A stretch of 64,000 nt of DNA from Nansenia antarctica (Eukaryota; Chordata; Actinopteri; Argentiniformes; Microstomatidae), in contig OZ022353.1 in the NCBI GenBank assembly GCA_963989245.1, positions 30,627,638 to 30,691,637 of the forward strand, written 5' to 3'. Below, in pieces: positions 24,130 to 34,792 of the stretch (the stretch's first letter is position 1; each line of letters begins with the position of its first letter). The translations under genes were made by a program, and so were the position numbers. The notes below the pieces were generated by a model. That model was not told the DNA's origin. It saw only the letters and a list, made by a program, of their open reading frames with translations, and made no database searches.

Positions 24130-24570
24130 GTAGATAGATGAGTACTTTATTGATCCCAAGGGGAAATTAAGGAATCTGATCCGATAAGGGCCTTAAAGAG
24201 ATAATATGGCAGTGATGTCATCTCACTCTGTGCCGGTTGTACTTTAAATCTATCCCCTCATCCTCTCTCTTTGGAGGCTGGACTGCAGAGTCACTCCCGA
24301 TCTTTCGTCGTAGACTGGAGACCCATCTCTTCAGGCTCCACCTTAACTGTCCCTCCTGAAACCTCTCCATCCCCTCTACCCCCTGTACAGTTTCTCTACA
24401 GTAAAAAAAAAAGATATCTTAATAGTTCTTCCTTGTTCTAGCATGATGACTGCCCCTGGTCCTATTATAGATTACTTTTTCATATGATAACTGTATAGAT
24501 GATTCACTTACTTAGACAAATATATTTGTCGCTTTGGATAAAGGTGTCTGTCTGCTAAATGCCAAAATGT
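24130..24570 (+). pseudogene. LINE 3' end fragments
   Basis: A TACTTTATTGATCCCAAGGG tail (24141) is followed by a LINE C-terminal remnant (24270-24370, encoding a TFRRRLETHLFRLH-like stretch) and a 3' UTR ending in a TTTGGATAAAGGTGTCTG tail at 24530-24560 shared with SINEs in this window. Confidence 0.65.
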
Positions 24571-24734
24571 AATCATAAACCCATCCTCCCCTCCTCTCTC
24601 TGTGAAGGCTGTTTCCCTCTTTTACTGTAACCTAGGGCTGTCATGGCTTCCTGCCCTGTTGTTTCTGCACCAGCATCTGACCTGTCCAGGCAGCGGATGG
24701 TTCTGATCTGAGAAGGGCCCTGTCTATCTGTCTC

Positions 24735-25056
24735 CGCCTCTCTCTGTCTCTCCCCTCACTTTCTGTCTCTCCTCTCTGTCTCTCTCTTTATTTCTCTCTC
24801 TCTATTTCTCTCTCTCTCTGTCTCTCTCTTTATTTCTCTCTCTCTCCATTTCTCTCTGTCTCTCCTCTCTCTTTATTTCTCTCTCTCTCCTCTCTCTCTA
24901 TCTCTCTCTCTGCAGTTTTAATCTGCAGAGTGCATCTTGGCCCATTAGAGCAGCATAAATCTGAGCTCAACTCTAGAACTTGAGCTGCTGGGAGTCAGAC
25001 GAGGGAGTCGTCTGTACCGCATTGCTGCAGTAAGCAGCCGTCTCTCTCTCTCTTTC

Positions 25057-25122
<66 letters not shown>

Positions 25123-25135
25123 TCTCTCTTTCTCT
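24735..25135. repeat. CT-rich block including CT microsatellite 25040-25120
   Basis: Imperfect TCTCTCTTTATTTCTC units are followed by pure (CT)n. Confidence 0.93.
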
Positions 25136-25319
25136 CTCCGACTGCAGCGCAGAGCAGCTCACAGCACAGTGAGCTGCTACACTACTGTGGGGACTTTGAT
25201 GCACCAATCATGAACAGTCTAACTGACCTGAGATGTACTCCTAACACACCACAGAGTCTGTTAATGTTGAAACTTTACCATGGTATAGATGCCAACTACG
25301 GTATAGATGCCTTTCAGTG

Positions 25320-25567
25320 GATGCTGGTGGAGGTAGAAATCAGAAATCTCTCTTTCTGTCTCCTCTCTCTCTTTTTCTCTCTCTCTCTGTGTCTCTCTCT
25401 ATCTCCTCTCCGTATATTTCTCTCTCTCTTTATTTCTCTCTCTCTCTGGTGGAGGTAGAAATGAGAGGACAAGCTCGTTCTAATGCGTGGAAAAGAGGAA
25501 TGGTATCAAACGTGTGTTTGATACCATTCCTCATTCCGTTCCATGCGTTACAATGAACCTGTTCATG
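25320..25567. mobile_element. palA MITE, with CT-rich insertion in the left arm
   Basis: The left-arm start GATGCTGGTGGAGGTAGAAA occurs at 25320 and again at 25448, separated by a CT-rich tract, then runs through the hairpin centre ATACCATTCCTCATTCC. This looks like an arm duplication with CT repeat between. Confidence 0.7.
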
Positions 25568-25933
25568 GGAAAAACTTAGTTCTTGGTTCAGACCACACAG
25601 CAGGACCCAGAGTATGGACTTGCTCTGCTGCCTGATGCACCAAGTAAGCGCCGATGCCTATAACCTAGGATCCCTTTCCTATAGCCAGGGTTTGCTACAG
25701 TACTAAAACACAGCACGACATTCCCTGTGTCCTCTAACAGGGATCAATGACACATAAATCCTCCGCTCGGCCGTTCTGCAGAAGTCCTTCTGCGGCTGAG
25801 ATCTACAGCCCCAGCGCCCCATCAGGGTCACGCCCTCATCATCACCCTGTGAGAGGACCTTCCTCTACCTCCGGCCCCCGCGTGATTGAAGGGTCGTTAA
25901 ATGAATCCTTGGGCTAAAGTGGACACCTTATTC

Positions 25934-25937
<4 letters not shown>

Positions 25938-25991
<54 letters not shown>
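25938..25991. repeat. GT microsatellite
   Basis: About 54 bases of (GT)n. 25570-25930 and 25992-26400 show nothing recognisable. Confidence 0.95.
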
Positions 25992-25992
<1 letters not shown>

Positions 25993-26629
25993 TTGATGTG
26001 AGGAGAAAGTCACCTTCACGTGTGTCGACATGACGACATCCATTATTACGACCAGTCACGTGAGCCCAGTGAGTGGTGAAATAGTGGTGGCCATTACAGA
26101 GAGGCCAGGCTGTCAGTCTGTAAGAGACCCTGTTTCTCTCCTCCGCTAGACACTTTGTCTTATAATGGGTACTGGCAATGCAGCACCCCTTCACATAGAC
26201 CAGGACGGAGAGTGGAAATATAGGTAGGGCAAAACTAGCTTTTTTTATATTCTCCATTCTCCTTTTATAGTCTCCCACCTAGCTCTCTTTCTCCCTCTCT
26301 CTCCCTCTAACTCTGCCCAGATCTCCTCCTGATATAGCCCTTCTTCAGCAGTGCCCTGACTCTTGAATTATTCATAGAAACAAGTCGCTCCAAGCACACA
26401 CACACACACACACACAGACCAATGTAAGCATGCACACACAAAGGCAGAGCAATGGAATGATGAAGTGTGACACAGGGCTCTGGCAGGTGATCCTCCCAGT
26501 GACTGCAGAGACGATAGTTGTGATTTGGTTCACATGGGAGTCTGTTGTTGCTGTTGTGAAAGAGTTAACTTCTCCAGTCACAGCCCAGAGAGGCAACCCA
26601 GGAGATGAGTCATAGCCCAGAGAGACACC

Positions 26630-28350
26630 AGAGAGACAGCTGAGAGAGACAGACCAGAGAGACAGACCTGAGAGACAGACCATAGAGACAGACCAGAGAG
26701 ACAGACCAGAGAGACAGACCATAGAGACAGACCTGAGAGACAGACCAGAGACACAGACCAGAGAGACAGACCAGAGAGACGGACCAGAGAGACGGACCAT
26801 AGAGACAGACCAGAGAGACAGACCAGAGAGACAGACCAGAGAGGGAGACCAGAGAGACAGCCCAGAGAGACAGACCAGAGAGACAGACCATAGAGACAGA
26901 CCAGAGAGACAGACCAGAGAGACAGACCAGAGAGACAGACCAGAGAGACAGACCATAGAGACAGCCCAGAGAGACAGCCCAGAGAGACAGCCCAGAGAGA
27001 CAGACCATAGAGACAGCCCAGAGAGACAGCCCAGAGAGACAGACCAGAGAGACGGACCATAGAGACAGACCAGAGAGACGGACCATAGAGACAGACCTGA
27101 GAGACAGACCATAGAGACAGACCAGAGAGACAGACCATAGAGACAGACCAGAGAGACAGACCAGAGAGACAGACCAGAGAGACAGACCATAGAGACAGAC
27201 CAGAGAGACAGACCAGAGAGACAGACCAGAGAGACAGACCAGAGAGACAGACCAGAGAGACAGACCAGAGAGACAGACCAGAGAGACAGCCCAGAGACAC
27301 AGACCTGAGAGACAGACCAGAGACACAGACCAGAGAGACGGACCAGAGAGACAGACCAGAGAGACAGACCAGAGACACAGACCAGAGACGGACCAGAGAG
27401 ACAGACCAGAGAGACAGACCAGAGAGACAGACCAGAGAGACGGACCATAGAGACAGACCAGAGACACAGACCAGAGAGACGGACCAGAGAGACGGACCAG
27501 AGAGACAGACCAGAGAGACAGACCAGAGAGACAGACCATAGAGACACCAGAGAGACAGACCAGAGAGACAGACCAGAGAGACAGACCTGAGAGACAGACC
27601 ATAGAGACAGACCAGAGAGACAGACCATAGAGACAGACCAGAGAGACAGACCAGAGAGACAGACCAGAGACACAGACCAGAGACACAGACCATAGAGACA
27701 GACCAGAGAGACAGACCAGAGAGACAGACCTGAGAGACAGACCAGAGAGACAGACCTGAGAGACAGACCAGAGAGACAGACCATAGAGACAGCCCAGAGA
27801 GACAGACCTGAGAGACAGACCAGAGAGACAGACCTGAGAGACAGACCAGAGAGACAGACCAGAGAGACAGACCTGAGAGACAGACCAGAGAGACAGACCA
27901 TAGAGACAGCCCAGAGAGACAGACCTGAGAGACAGACCAGAGAGACGGACCATAGAGACAGACCAGAGAGAGACCAGAGACAGACCAGAGACAGACCAGA
28001 GAGACAGACCAGAGAGACGGACCATAGAGACAGACCAGAGACAGACCAGAGAGACAGACCAGAGAGACAGACCAGAGAGACAGACCAGAGACAGACCAGA
28101 GAGACAGACCAGAGAGACAGACCAGAGACAGACCAGAGAGACAGACCAGAGAGACAGACCAGAGACAGACCAGAGAGACAGACCAGAGAGACGGACCATA
28201 GAGACAGACCAGAGACAGACCAGAGAGACAGACCAGAGAGACGGACCATAGAGACAGACCAGAGACAGACCAGAGAGACAGACCAGAGAGACAGACCAGA
28301 GAGACAGACCAGAGAGACAGACCAGAGACAGACCAGAGAGACAGACCTGA
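26630..28350. repeat. 13-bp minisatellite, about 130 copies
   Basis: The unit ACCAGAGAGACAG recurs for about 1.7 kb, with variants at the third to sixth bases (ACCATAG, ACCTGAG, GCCCAGAG, ACGGACC) and occasional 2-base losses. As 13 is not divisible by 3, the minus strand reads the same 13-residue cycle (LSLWSVSLVCLSG) in all frames without stops, giving ORFs of 662, 585 and 371 codons that are not genes. Confidence 0.96.
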
Positions 28351-28502
28351 GAGGCAGCATTCTTCATTGCCTACCCTTCATCAGCTCCTGCAGGAGTTGT
28401 CATGTTGAGGAGAGGCTGCCACCTAGTGGATATTAATAGCAATTACTTTCTCTTCATGTATTATCTGATATTAGCCTTCTGGGTGTATTGTAACATGCAA
28501 TC

Positions 28503-29170
28503 AGGGAAGGCTGGTGGAGATAGAAATCAGAGGATGGGTCATTGTCACGATGAAACAATGGGCCTACAGTCACATAGTCGGTCGAGAGAGGACGCTGGCG
28601 TTGCTTGTTCGCCGCTTCTCAGACGCCACACTACAGACATCTGTCTATGGCTCTGGAGAGAAACTCAGAACTACACAGATAAGTTAACCAGACAGATAAG
28701 ATAGCCAGACTGTGTTTACCACCTCAAATTAATTAATTTATGCCCAGCCAAATCCATGTTTAGAGGTAGCTAGCTAACATTACATTGGTCATACTCATAA
28801 GACTTTTCACTTTTCAAAAAATGCCGGTCAAGAGAGGACGCTGGTGTTGCTTGTTTTCGCCGCTTCTCCGCACGAAATCTAGATATACTTGCAGTATACA
28901 GAGTAGATTGTCCTACAAATACACTTAGATTTAGATTTAGTAATCTAAAAATTAATTAGACCCCTATACTTTCTTTTCTTTTCTTTTTTCTTTTCTTTTT
29001 ATTTTACTACTCAATCTTTTCAGTTTGTAAAGCATCTTTGAGTGTCTAGAAAAGTGCTATATAAGTCTAGTGTATTATTAATGTATTGTTATTGTAATGC
29101 AGGGAATGAGGAATGGTGTCAAACACACACGTTTGCTACTGTTCCTATTCCATTCCATGTATACAATGGA
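28503..29170. mobile_element. palA MITE pieces separated by about 540 bp
   Basis: Left arm at 28503-28550 (CAGGGAAGGCTGGTGGAGAT). Inner parts of both arms at 29093-29165. Between them a segment with GAGAGGACGCTGG and TTGCTTGTT occurs twice (28585 and 28833), plus a LINE-like tail AAGTGCTATATAAGT near 29051. It may be one MITE split by an insertion, or two pieces. Confidence 0.5.
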
Positions 29171-29503
29171 CAACAGAGAAAGAAATGAGTGGGTGAGAAC
29201 GAGGGAGGGGTTAGATTATTAGGTAATCGGTTAATCAATCGATGACATCCAAAACGATTTTAAAATAGGAAATCGATTATATAAAGACCACTTTTCCTTC
29301 ACTTTCAGTGACACAACTGAGAGCGAGAGAAGCAACTGGAAGGATAACGTGCCCATGTTTGACTTGATTGACTATGTTAGAGCAATCCTTTGGACGATTC
29401 TGACTCGCTGTCGAGAGTTAACTGATTTTACACTTCTTTACACTTTACACTTCTCCCAAGCTAATTATATTTTCTTTCTCTATCTCTTTGCGTCCTAGAT
29501 GTT

Positions 29504-29505
<2 letters not shown>

Positions 29506-29553
<48 letters not shown>
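29506..29553. repeat. GTT microsatellite
   Basis: About 16 units of (GTT). Confidence 0.95.
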
Positions 29554-29555
<2 letters not shown>

Positions 29556-29639
29556 GTTTATTTATCCATGCTGTTGAATCTGATTTCTGACCACTAGGGG
29601 GTCAACATACGTTTTTATTATTTTCTTTTTATATACGTT

Positions 29640-29800
29640 TTTTCGGGCATTTCTGTTTTATTGGGATAGAGACAGTAGAGATTGGCAGGAAGGATGGGAT
29701 GACATGCAGGATAGATTGATGGCCGGAATCGTTCCAGGGACGCTACGATTACGTAGTAGGCGCCTTAGTGAGCTATGCCGCCCAGACGCCCCTGTTGTTG
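29640..29800 (-). mobile_element. tRNA-derived SINE, minus strand
   Basis: On the minus strand, a degenerate tRNA-like head (GGGCGGCATAGCTCACTAAGG type) is followed by the body TATCCTGCATGTCATCCC, TCCTTCCTGCCAATCTC and a AATAAAACAG tail. Same family as 55657-55826 and 61137-61290. Confidence 0.75.
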
Positions 29801-29985
29801 TTTTTTTAACTGTGTACTTGTGACTTTAACCAGACTGTGTACAGTCTGCAGCAGGTCATTTAGAGGTCAGAGAGGCCGGCCAGCGGTAGATGGATCCCCA
29901 CCCCAGTAGGGAGCCGGAAGTGAGCTGGTGACTGGAGGGCTACTTATCAGTTATCAGCTTTAGGCCTGCATCCTGTAAAGATGAT

Positions 29986-30210
29986 GGTCCTCTGTGGCTC
30001 AGTTGGTAGAGCATGACAACGCTTAGGTTGTGGGTTCAATTCCCGCTGGGACCATATATACTGAAATGTATGCACTCAATGCAATGTAAGTCGCTTTGGA
30101 TAAAAGCATCAGCTAATATATTTATTACTAAGGTGCCACTGCTCTTGTGCCCTTGAGCAAAAACCACTTAACCCCTAACTGCTCCAGGGGCGCTGACCCT
30201 GAGCTCTGAC
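29986..30210 (+). mobile_element. tRNA-derived SINE
   Basis: GGTCCTCTGTGGCTCAGTTG (box A) and GGGTTCAATTCCCGC (box B, 30033-30047) form a recognisable tRNA head with a short gap. The body and the tail GTCGCTTTGGATAAAAGCAT follow; 30140-30210 resembles the inverse of another SINE body. It lies 130 bases upstream of the kcnab2 exon. Confidence 0.82.
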
Positions 30211-30338
30211 CTCTGGTGACCCCTGTGGGGGTGCACGTGTGTTGTCTCCACATATCTACTACATTCCAACAGTTGATTGAAGCATAAAGCATTGTTTGTT
30301 TGTAGACTGACGTGTTTTCTGTCCCTCCTTGTCCTCAG

Positions 30339-30506
30339 AGACCCTTTTTGGTGAGAGACAGTCCCCTGTCGTCGCGGTGACAGAGAGACCCCCCCGGCAG
30401 GCTGGCTACACCCCCACCCTCCCGCCTCCATGTATCCTGAATCGACCACCGACTCCCCTGCCCGCCTCTCCCTCCGACAGACTGGCTCGCCAGGGATGAT
30501 CTACAG
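30339..30506 (+). CDS. kcnab2: kcnab2 exon with the short beta-2 N-terminus (5' UTR 30339-30429, coding 30430-30506)
   Basis: Kv channel beta-2 subunit: a cytosolic aldo-keto-reductase-fold protein that binds the T1 domain of Kv1 channels and affects trafficking and gating. The 25 codons plus two bases read MYPESTTDSPARLSLRQTG followed by SPGMIY, which I recognise as the mammalian KCNAB2 N-terminus with about one change. The acceptor is a pyrimidine tract ending CCTCAG at 30338; the donor is AG|GTGAGG at 30506/30507. An in-frame TGA at 30352-30354 lies upstream of the ATG, so translation starts at 30430 and the first 91 bases are 5' UTR joined to an upstream exon. The last codon is split after AG (phase 2). 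A hAT element begins only about 33 bases after the donor. Identification is from memory of the family. Confidence 0.93.
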
Positions 30507-30639
30507 GTGAGGACACACACACACACGCACTGCAGACACTAGGGGTGTAACGGTACAGAAACATTTCGGTTCGGTACGTACCACGGTTTTGAAGTCATGG
30601 TTCGGTACGTTTGCGGTACAGTAAGGTAAAAGTTCACTA

Positions 30640-30830
30640 TTATACCTGTATCTCAAAAAATTTAAATATCATGGAAAAGTTCATTATTTTCAGTAATTTA
30701 ATTTAAAAAATGAAACTTTCATATATTCTAGATTCATTACACATGAAGTGAAATATTTCAAGCCTTTTTTTGTTTTAATGTTGATGATTACGGCTTACAG
30801 CTCATGAAAATCAAAAATCCAGTATTTTTA
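30640..30830. mobile_element. Truncated DNA-transposon fragment (ATCTCAAAAAATTTAAATATC type)
   Basis: The AT-rich text with TGAAACTTTCATATATTC and GATTCATTACACATGAAG matches a fish repeat I remember as Tc1/mariner-related; the assignment is from memory. Inserted between the hAT left end and the retroelement relic. Confidence 0.5.
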
Positions 30831-30879
30831 AAGCAAGGGACAACAGTTCAAGACACAGCTACTGATAGTGGATAAGAGT

Positions 30880-33660
30880 GTACAGCCAATTCTAGGGCTC
30901 AGTGCATGTGAAAAGCTCAACCTGGTCAAGAGAGTGTTTGCAGTGACATCAAACTGTAAATGATCCTGACTCACTCATGGAGGAGTACAAGGATTGTTTC
31001 GAAGGACTGAGGTTTGCCTGGAGAGCACAGAATACATGTGGATGCTAATGTGTCTCCAGTTTGCATGCCTGCTGGAAGGTTCCGTTCGCACTAAGGGAAA
31101 AGCTTAAAGAGGAACTAGCACGCATGGAGAAAATGAAGGTCATCAAGAAAATTGATGAGCCTGCAGAGGTCAGTTCACTGGTTACAGTGCTAAAGAAGAC
31201 CGGAGCTTTGAGAATTTACCTAGACCCAAGGGATCTCAATAAACCAATCGAGAGAGCACTTCAACTTACCTACCAGAGAAGAAATCAATAAACCAATCGA
31301 GAGAGCACTTCAACTTACCTACCAGAGAAGAAATCAAGAAATCAATCGCAGTTTGCTGGTGCCAAATGGTTCAGTAAGCTTGACGCTTCATCAGATTTCT
31401 GGTAACTCAAGCTAGAAGAGGAGAGCTCAAAGCTATGTACCTTCAACACGCCTGAGGGCAGGTACAGGTTCCTTCGTCTGCCGTATGGTACATTGTCTGC
31501 ACCAGAGGTCTACCACAAGACAATACACATGATATTCGAGCACATACCAGGAGTTGAGACCATGATGGACGACGTAATCGTATGGGGGTCCACCCGAGAA
31601 GAACACGACACGAGACTGAGATAAGTGCTGGACTTGACGCGAACAGTCAACCTAAAGCTGAATAAGGAAAAATGTGAGTTTGGTTTGAAAGCACTTACCT
31701 TCGTGGGAGATGTGGTCACTGAGGCAGAGGTGAAGCCGTGGGAGATGTCGTCTCTGAGGCAGAGGTGAAGCCGTGGGAGATGAAGTCACTGAGGCAGAGG
31801 TGAAGCCGTGGGAGATGTAGTCTCTGAGGCAGAGGTGAAGCCCGGGGAGATGTAGTCTCTGAGGCAGAGGTGAAGCCGTGGGAGATGAAGTCACTGAGGC
31901 AGAGGTGAAGCCGTGGGAGATGTCGTCACTGAGGCAGAGGTGAAGCCGTGGGAGATGAAGTCACTGAGGCAGAGGTGAAGCCGTGGGAGATGAAGTCACT
32001 GAGGCAGAGGTGAAGCCATGGGAGATGTAGTCTCTGAGGCAGAGGTGAAGCCGTGGGAGATGAAGTCACTGAGGCAGAGGTGAAGCCGTGGGAGATGTCG
32101 TCACTGAGGCAGAGGTGAAGCCGTGGGAGATGAAGTCACTGAGGCAGAGGTGAAGCCGTGGGAGATGAAGTCACTGAGGCAGAGGTGAAGCCGTGGGAGA
32201 TGTCGTCACTGAGGCAGAGGTGAAGTGGGAGATGTAGTCTCTGAAGCAGAGGTGAAGCCGGATCCCAAAGACATCAGCCATCCAGAGCATGGAGTAGCCC
32301 CAGAACAAAGACGAGGTGAGACGGTTCAGGGTCGGCACCCCTCAGGTGTCTTCTCCAACAGAAACATGTGTGGATGTGGTCCCATGAGCAGGAACAATGT
32401 TTCCTGCCACTGAAGGAGACTCGAACACAAGAGCCGGTGCTGAAATTCTACGACGCAGAGAGAAGGAGCAGGATTTCCGCAGATGCATCACAGTATAGCC
32501 TGGGAGCAGTGCTACTGCAACAACATGGTGAGCAGTGGCTACCAGTGCATCCAGAGCCTTGCCGAGCGCGGAAACCAGGTATGCCCAAATAGAAAAAGAG
32601 CTTCTAGCAAGTGTATGTACGCATGTGAAAGGTTTCACCAATATGTCTATGGGGAAGCTTTTGAAGTTGAAACTGACCATAAGCCGTTGGTGTCCATTAT
32701 GTCCATTATGTGAATGACTGTCCCGTGAGGATAAAGCGCATGTTAATCAGACCGCAAAAGTACGATGTAAACATGATGTATACACCAGGGAAGTACATGT
32801 ACACTGCCGATACCCTTTCCCAATTAGTCGATAAGCAGGAAAGTGCTCAGAAATACAGGCATACGTGGACATGATAGTGACATCACTCCCTGTGTCTGCT
32901 GACAGAACCGAGCAGAACAGAAAAGAAACTGAATCCGATGAAACAATGAAAGAGCTCAAAGAGACAATACTAAAAGGATGGCCTGCAAACAAACCAAACT
33001 GTCCAAAGAGAATTACATGACTACTGGACGTGCAGAGCTGAGCTCACAGTAGTGGATGACATAGTGTTCAAGGGAAGCACGTTTGTCATACCAGCATCAC
33101 TACACAAATAAATGCTACAAAAGATACATTAAGGACATTTAGGTGAGGAAAAGTGCAAACGCAGAGCGAGAGAGGCGATGTACTGGCCCAGAATCAATCA
33201 CGACATAAGCCAGACAACAGCGTCATGTGAATGTTGCCTTACCTACAGACCAAAGCAGCAAGCAGAGCCACTGATGCCTCATCCTGGGCCTACCAGGCCT
33301 TACTACAAAGTGGGAGCTGACCTTTTTGACTGTAATGGAAAGAGTTACATCGTAGTCACTACTACTACTTCTCTAACTATCCAGAAGTTGGAGCTCTGCA
33401 ATCTACATCCAGCAAAGCAGTTATCAGAAAACAAAGTCAGACGCTAAGGAGAGACAAAAGGAGAAACAAAAACAGCTACATGACGAGACAGTGTACGTCT
33501 CAGAGACTTCTCCACTGGCACATGGATGCAGCAAGGACATGTCAAGGAAGAAGTTGCTCCACGGTCCTACAGGATCCAGACAGAGTGCAGATACCCGAGT
33601 TAGCATATTGGAATTAAAAGAAGGCTTAAACCTACGCCTGGTTTGTTATAGAATAAAACA
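30880..33660 (+). pseudogene. Ty3/gypsy-like retrotransposon pol relic
   Basis: Degenerate pieces appear in normal pol order on the + strand: reverse transcriptase (31061-31625, with a broken DD box near 31566 and several frameshifts and stops), RNase H (32368-32720) and the zinc-binding/core start of integrase (33178-33450). There is no intact gag or protease and no LTR pair that I can see. A 35-bp array (31720-32256) replaces the connection between reverse transcriptase and RNase H. A short duplication (AATAAACCAATCGAGAGAGC at 31238 and again at 31287) adds another break. It cannot encode a working protein. Confidence 0.88.
31720..32256. repeat. 35-bp minisatellite inside the gypsy relic, about 15 copies
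   Basis: Unit GAGGCAGAGGTGAAGCCGTG plus GGAGATGAAGTCACT, alternating with TCG/TAG and TCTCT variants. The first and last units grade into retrotransposon coding sequence, so the array grew from the element itself. 35 is not a multiple of 3, so the reading frame is lost. Confidence 0.95.
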
Positions 33661-33973
33661 ACGAACATAACACTAACAATCTCTCTGTGGCGTGTGTGTG
33701 TCCATACTGGCTGAGATTACTTCAACACACAAAAAAGTACTGCAGCTGTAAAATAACTCAAGCATTTGTTCAGTACAGACGTGTACCGAACCGAAGGACC
33801 CGTACCAGAAAATGTTCTGTGTAGTATGATGGCTGTCACGTCTCAAGCAAGGACACACCTTTGGGTTGAAGCCCAGTCCGCCTGTCTGCTGGAAACAGCC
33901 TCTGTGTTGTAGCACAGCAGTCCTGCTGCTCCTCCTTCCACCAGCATGTGGCGTCAGAGATCTATTTGGTTTA

Positions 33974-34518
33974 CAGTGGGGTGCAAATATTTGGGCACCC
34001 CTGGATTAAATGTCTGTTACAATTAATCTCCAAGTGACTGAAACCGAACCTGAACACTAAATGCTATGAAGATAAACATGACACCTTTCTGCAAATTTTA
34101 AAGCAAGGTTTATTTTTCTTTTCATTTTTCCGTTTTTGGAAAAGTGGGTGAAGCATTGTAGAGAAGAACACCTTGCCAACTGTTAAGCATGGAGGTGCAT
34201 CCATTATGCTTTGGGGTTGTGTAGCAGCTGGGGGCACAGGCAATATTGTGCGGGTGGAAGGATGAATGGATTCCATCAAATATGACCCGAAGCATACCTC
34301 AAAATCAACCATGAAGTACCTCTAGGAAAGACAGATGAAGGTTTTGGAATGGCCATCACCATCACTTGAATATTATTGAAAATCTGTGGAGAGATCTCAA
34401 ACATGCCGTGCACACAAGAAGGCCGAATAATATTTCTGTTCTGCCAGGAAGAATGGGGGGAAATTCCAAAAACAAGAATTGAAAGACTCTTAGTTGGCTA
34501 CGTGTTTGCACCCCACTG
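33974..34518 (+). pseudogene. Tc1/mariner element with decayed transposase, 545 bp
   Basis: Flanked by TA on both sides (33972-33973 and 34519-34520) with inverted ends CAGTGGGGTGCAAA and TTTGCACCCCACTG. Inside on the + strand, KHGGASIMLWGCVAAGGTG is the Tc1 DDE-transposase core, followed by stops. Internally deleted. Confidence 0.9.
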
Positions 34519-34792
34519 TATGTGACCACTCATCACCAGCTCCTCTCCACCAGCTTGGTTGGTCCACCTTGACTGTTCTTTAAGCTCCTCCTTTATCAGA
34601 TTTCACCATCTATAGCGGCTTTGATTATTTCAGAAATCTCTTAAAATTGTTTTGCCTTCATAAAAAAAACATTGTAGTCCTTTAGCTAGTATCAAATTGC
34701 ATGATACAACACACCATAGTATGTTTCATGGTCCGCTGTGACCTGACTAAGCTGTGGTGTGAGTATCCTCAGAGGTTAAAGCATGACATATT

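Larger units (their letters stand above)
30540..33835. mobile_element. hAT element (CTAGGGGTGTAACGGTAC end) interrupted by retroelement sequence
   Basis: The left end lies at 30540-30640 with CGGTTCGGTACGTACCACGG. The right part (33666-33835) shares CACTAACAATCTCTCTGTGG and TTACTTCAACACACAA with the related copy at 40405-40860 and ends in GTACCGAACCGAA. Between them sits a Tc1-like fragment and a Ty3/gypsy relic. The right terminus is degenerate. Confidence 0.65.

Noticed and set aside
26630..28350. CRISPR-like array
   Set aside because: No spacers; repeats are contiguous and the DNA is vertebrate.
26372..28360. 662-, 585- and 371-codon minus-strand ORFs rich in LSLWSVSLVC
   Set aside because: Products of a 13-bp minisatellite read in three frames; no start context, domains or exons.
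33974..34518. Active Tc1 transposon
   Set aside because: Ends and TA sites are good but the transposase is internally deleted and contains stops.
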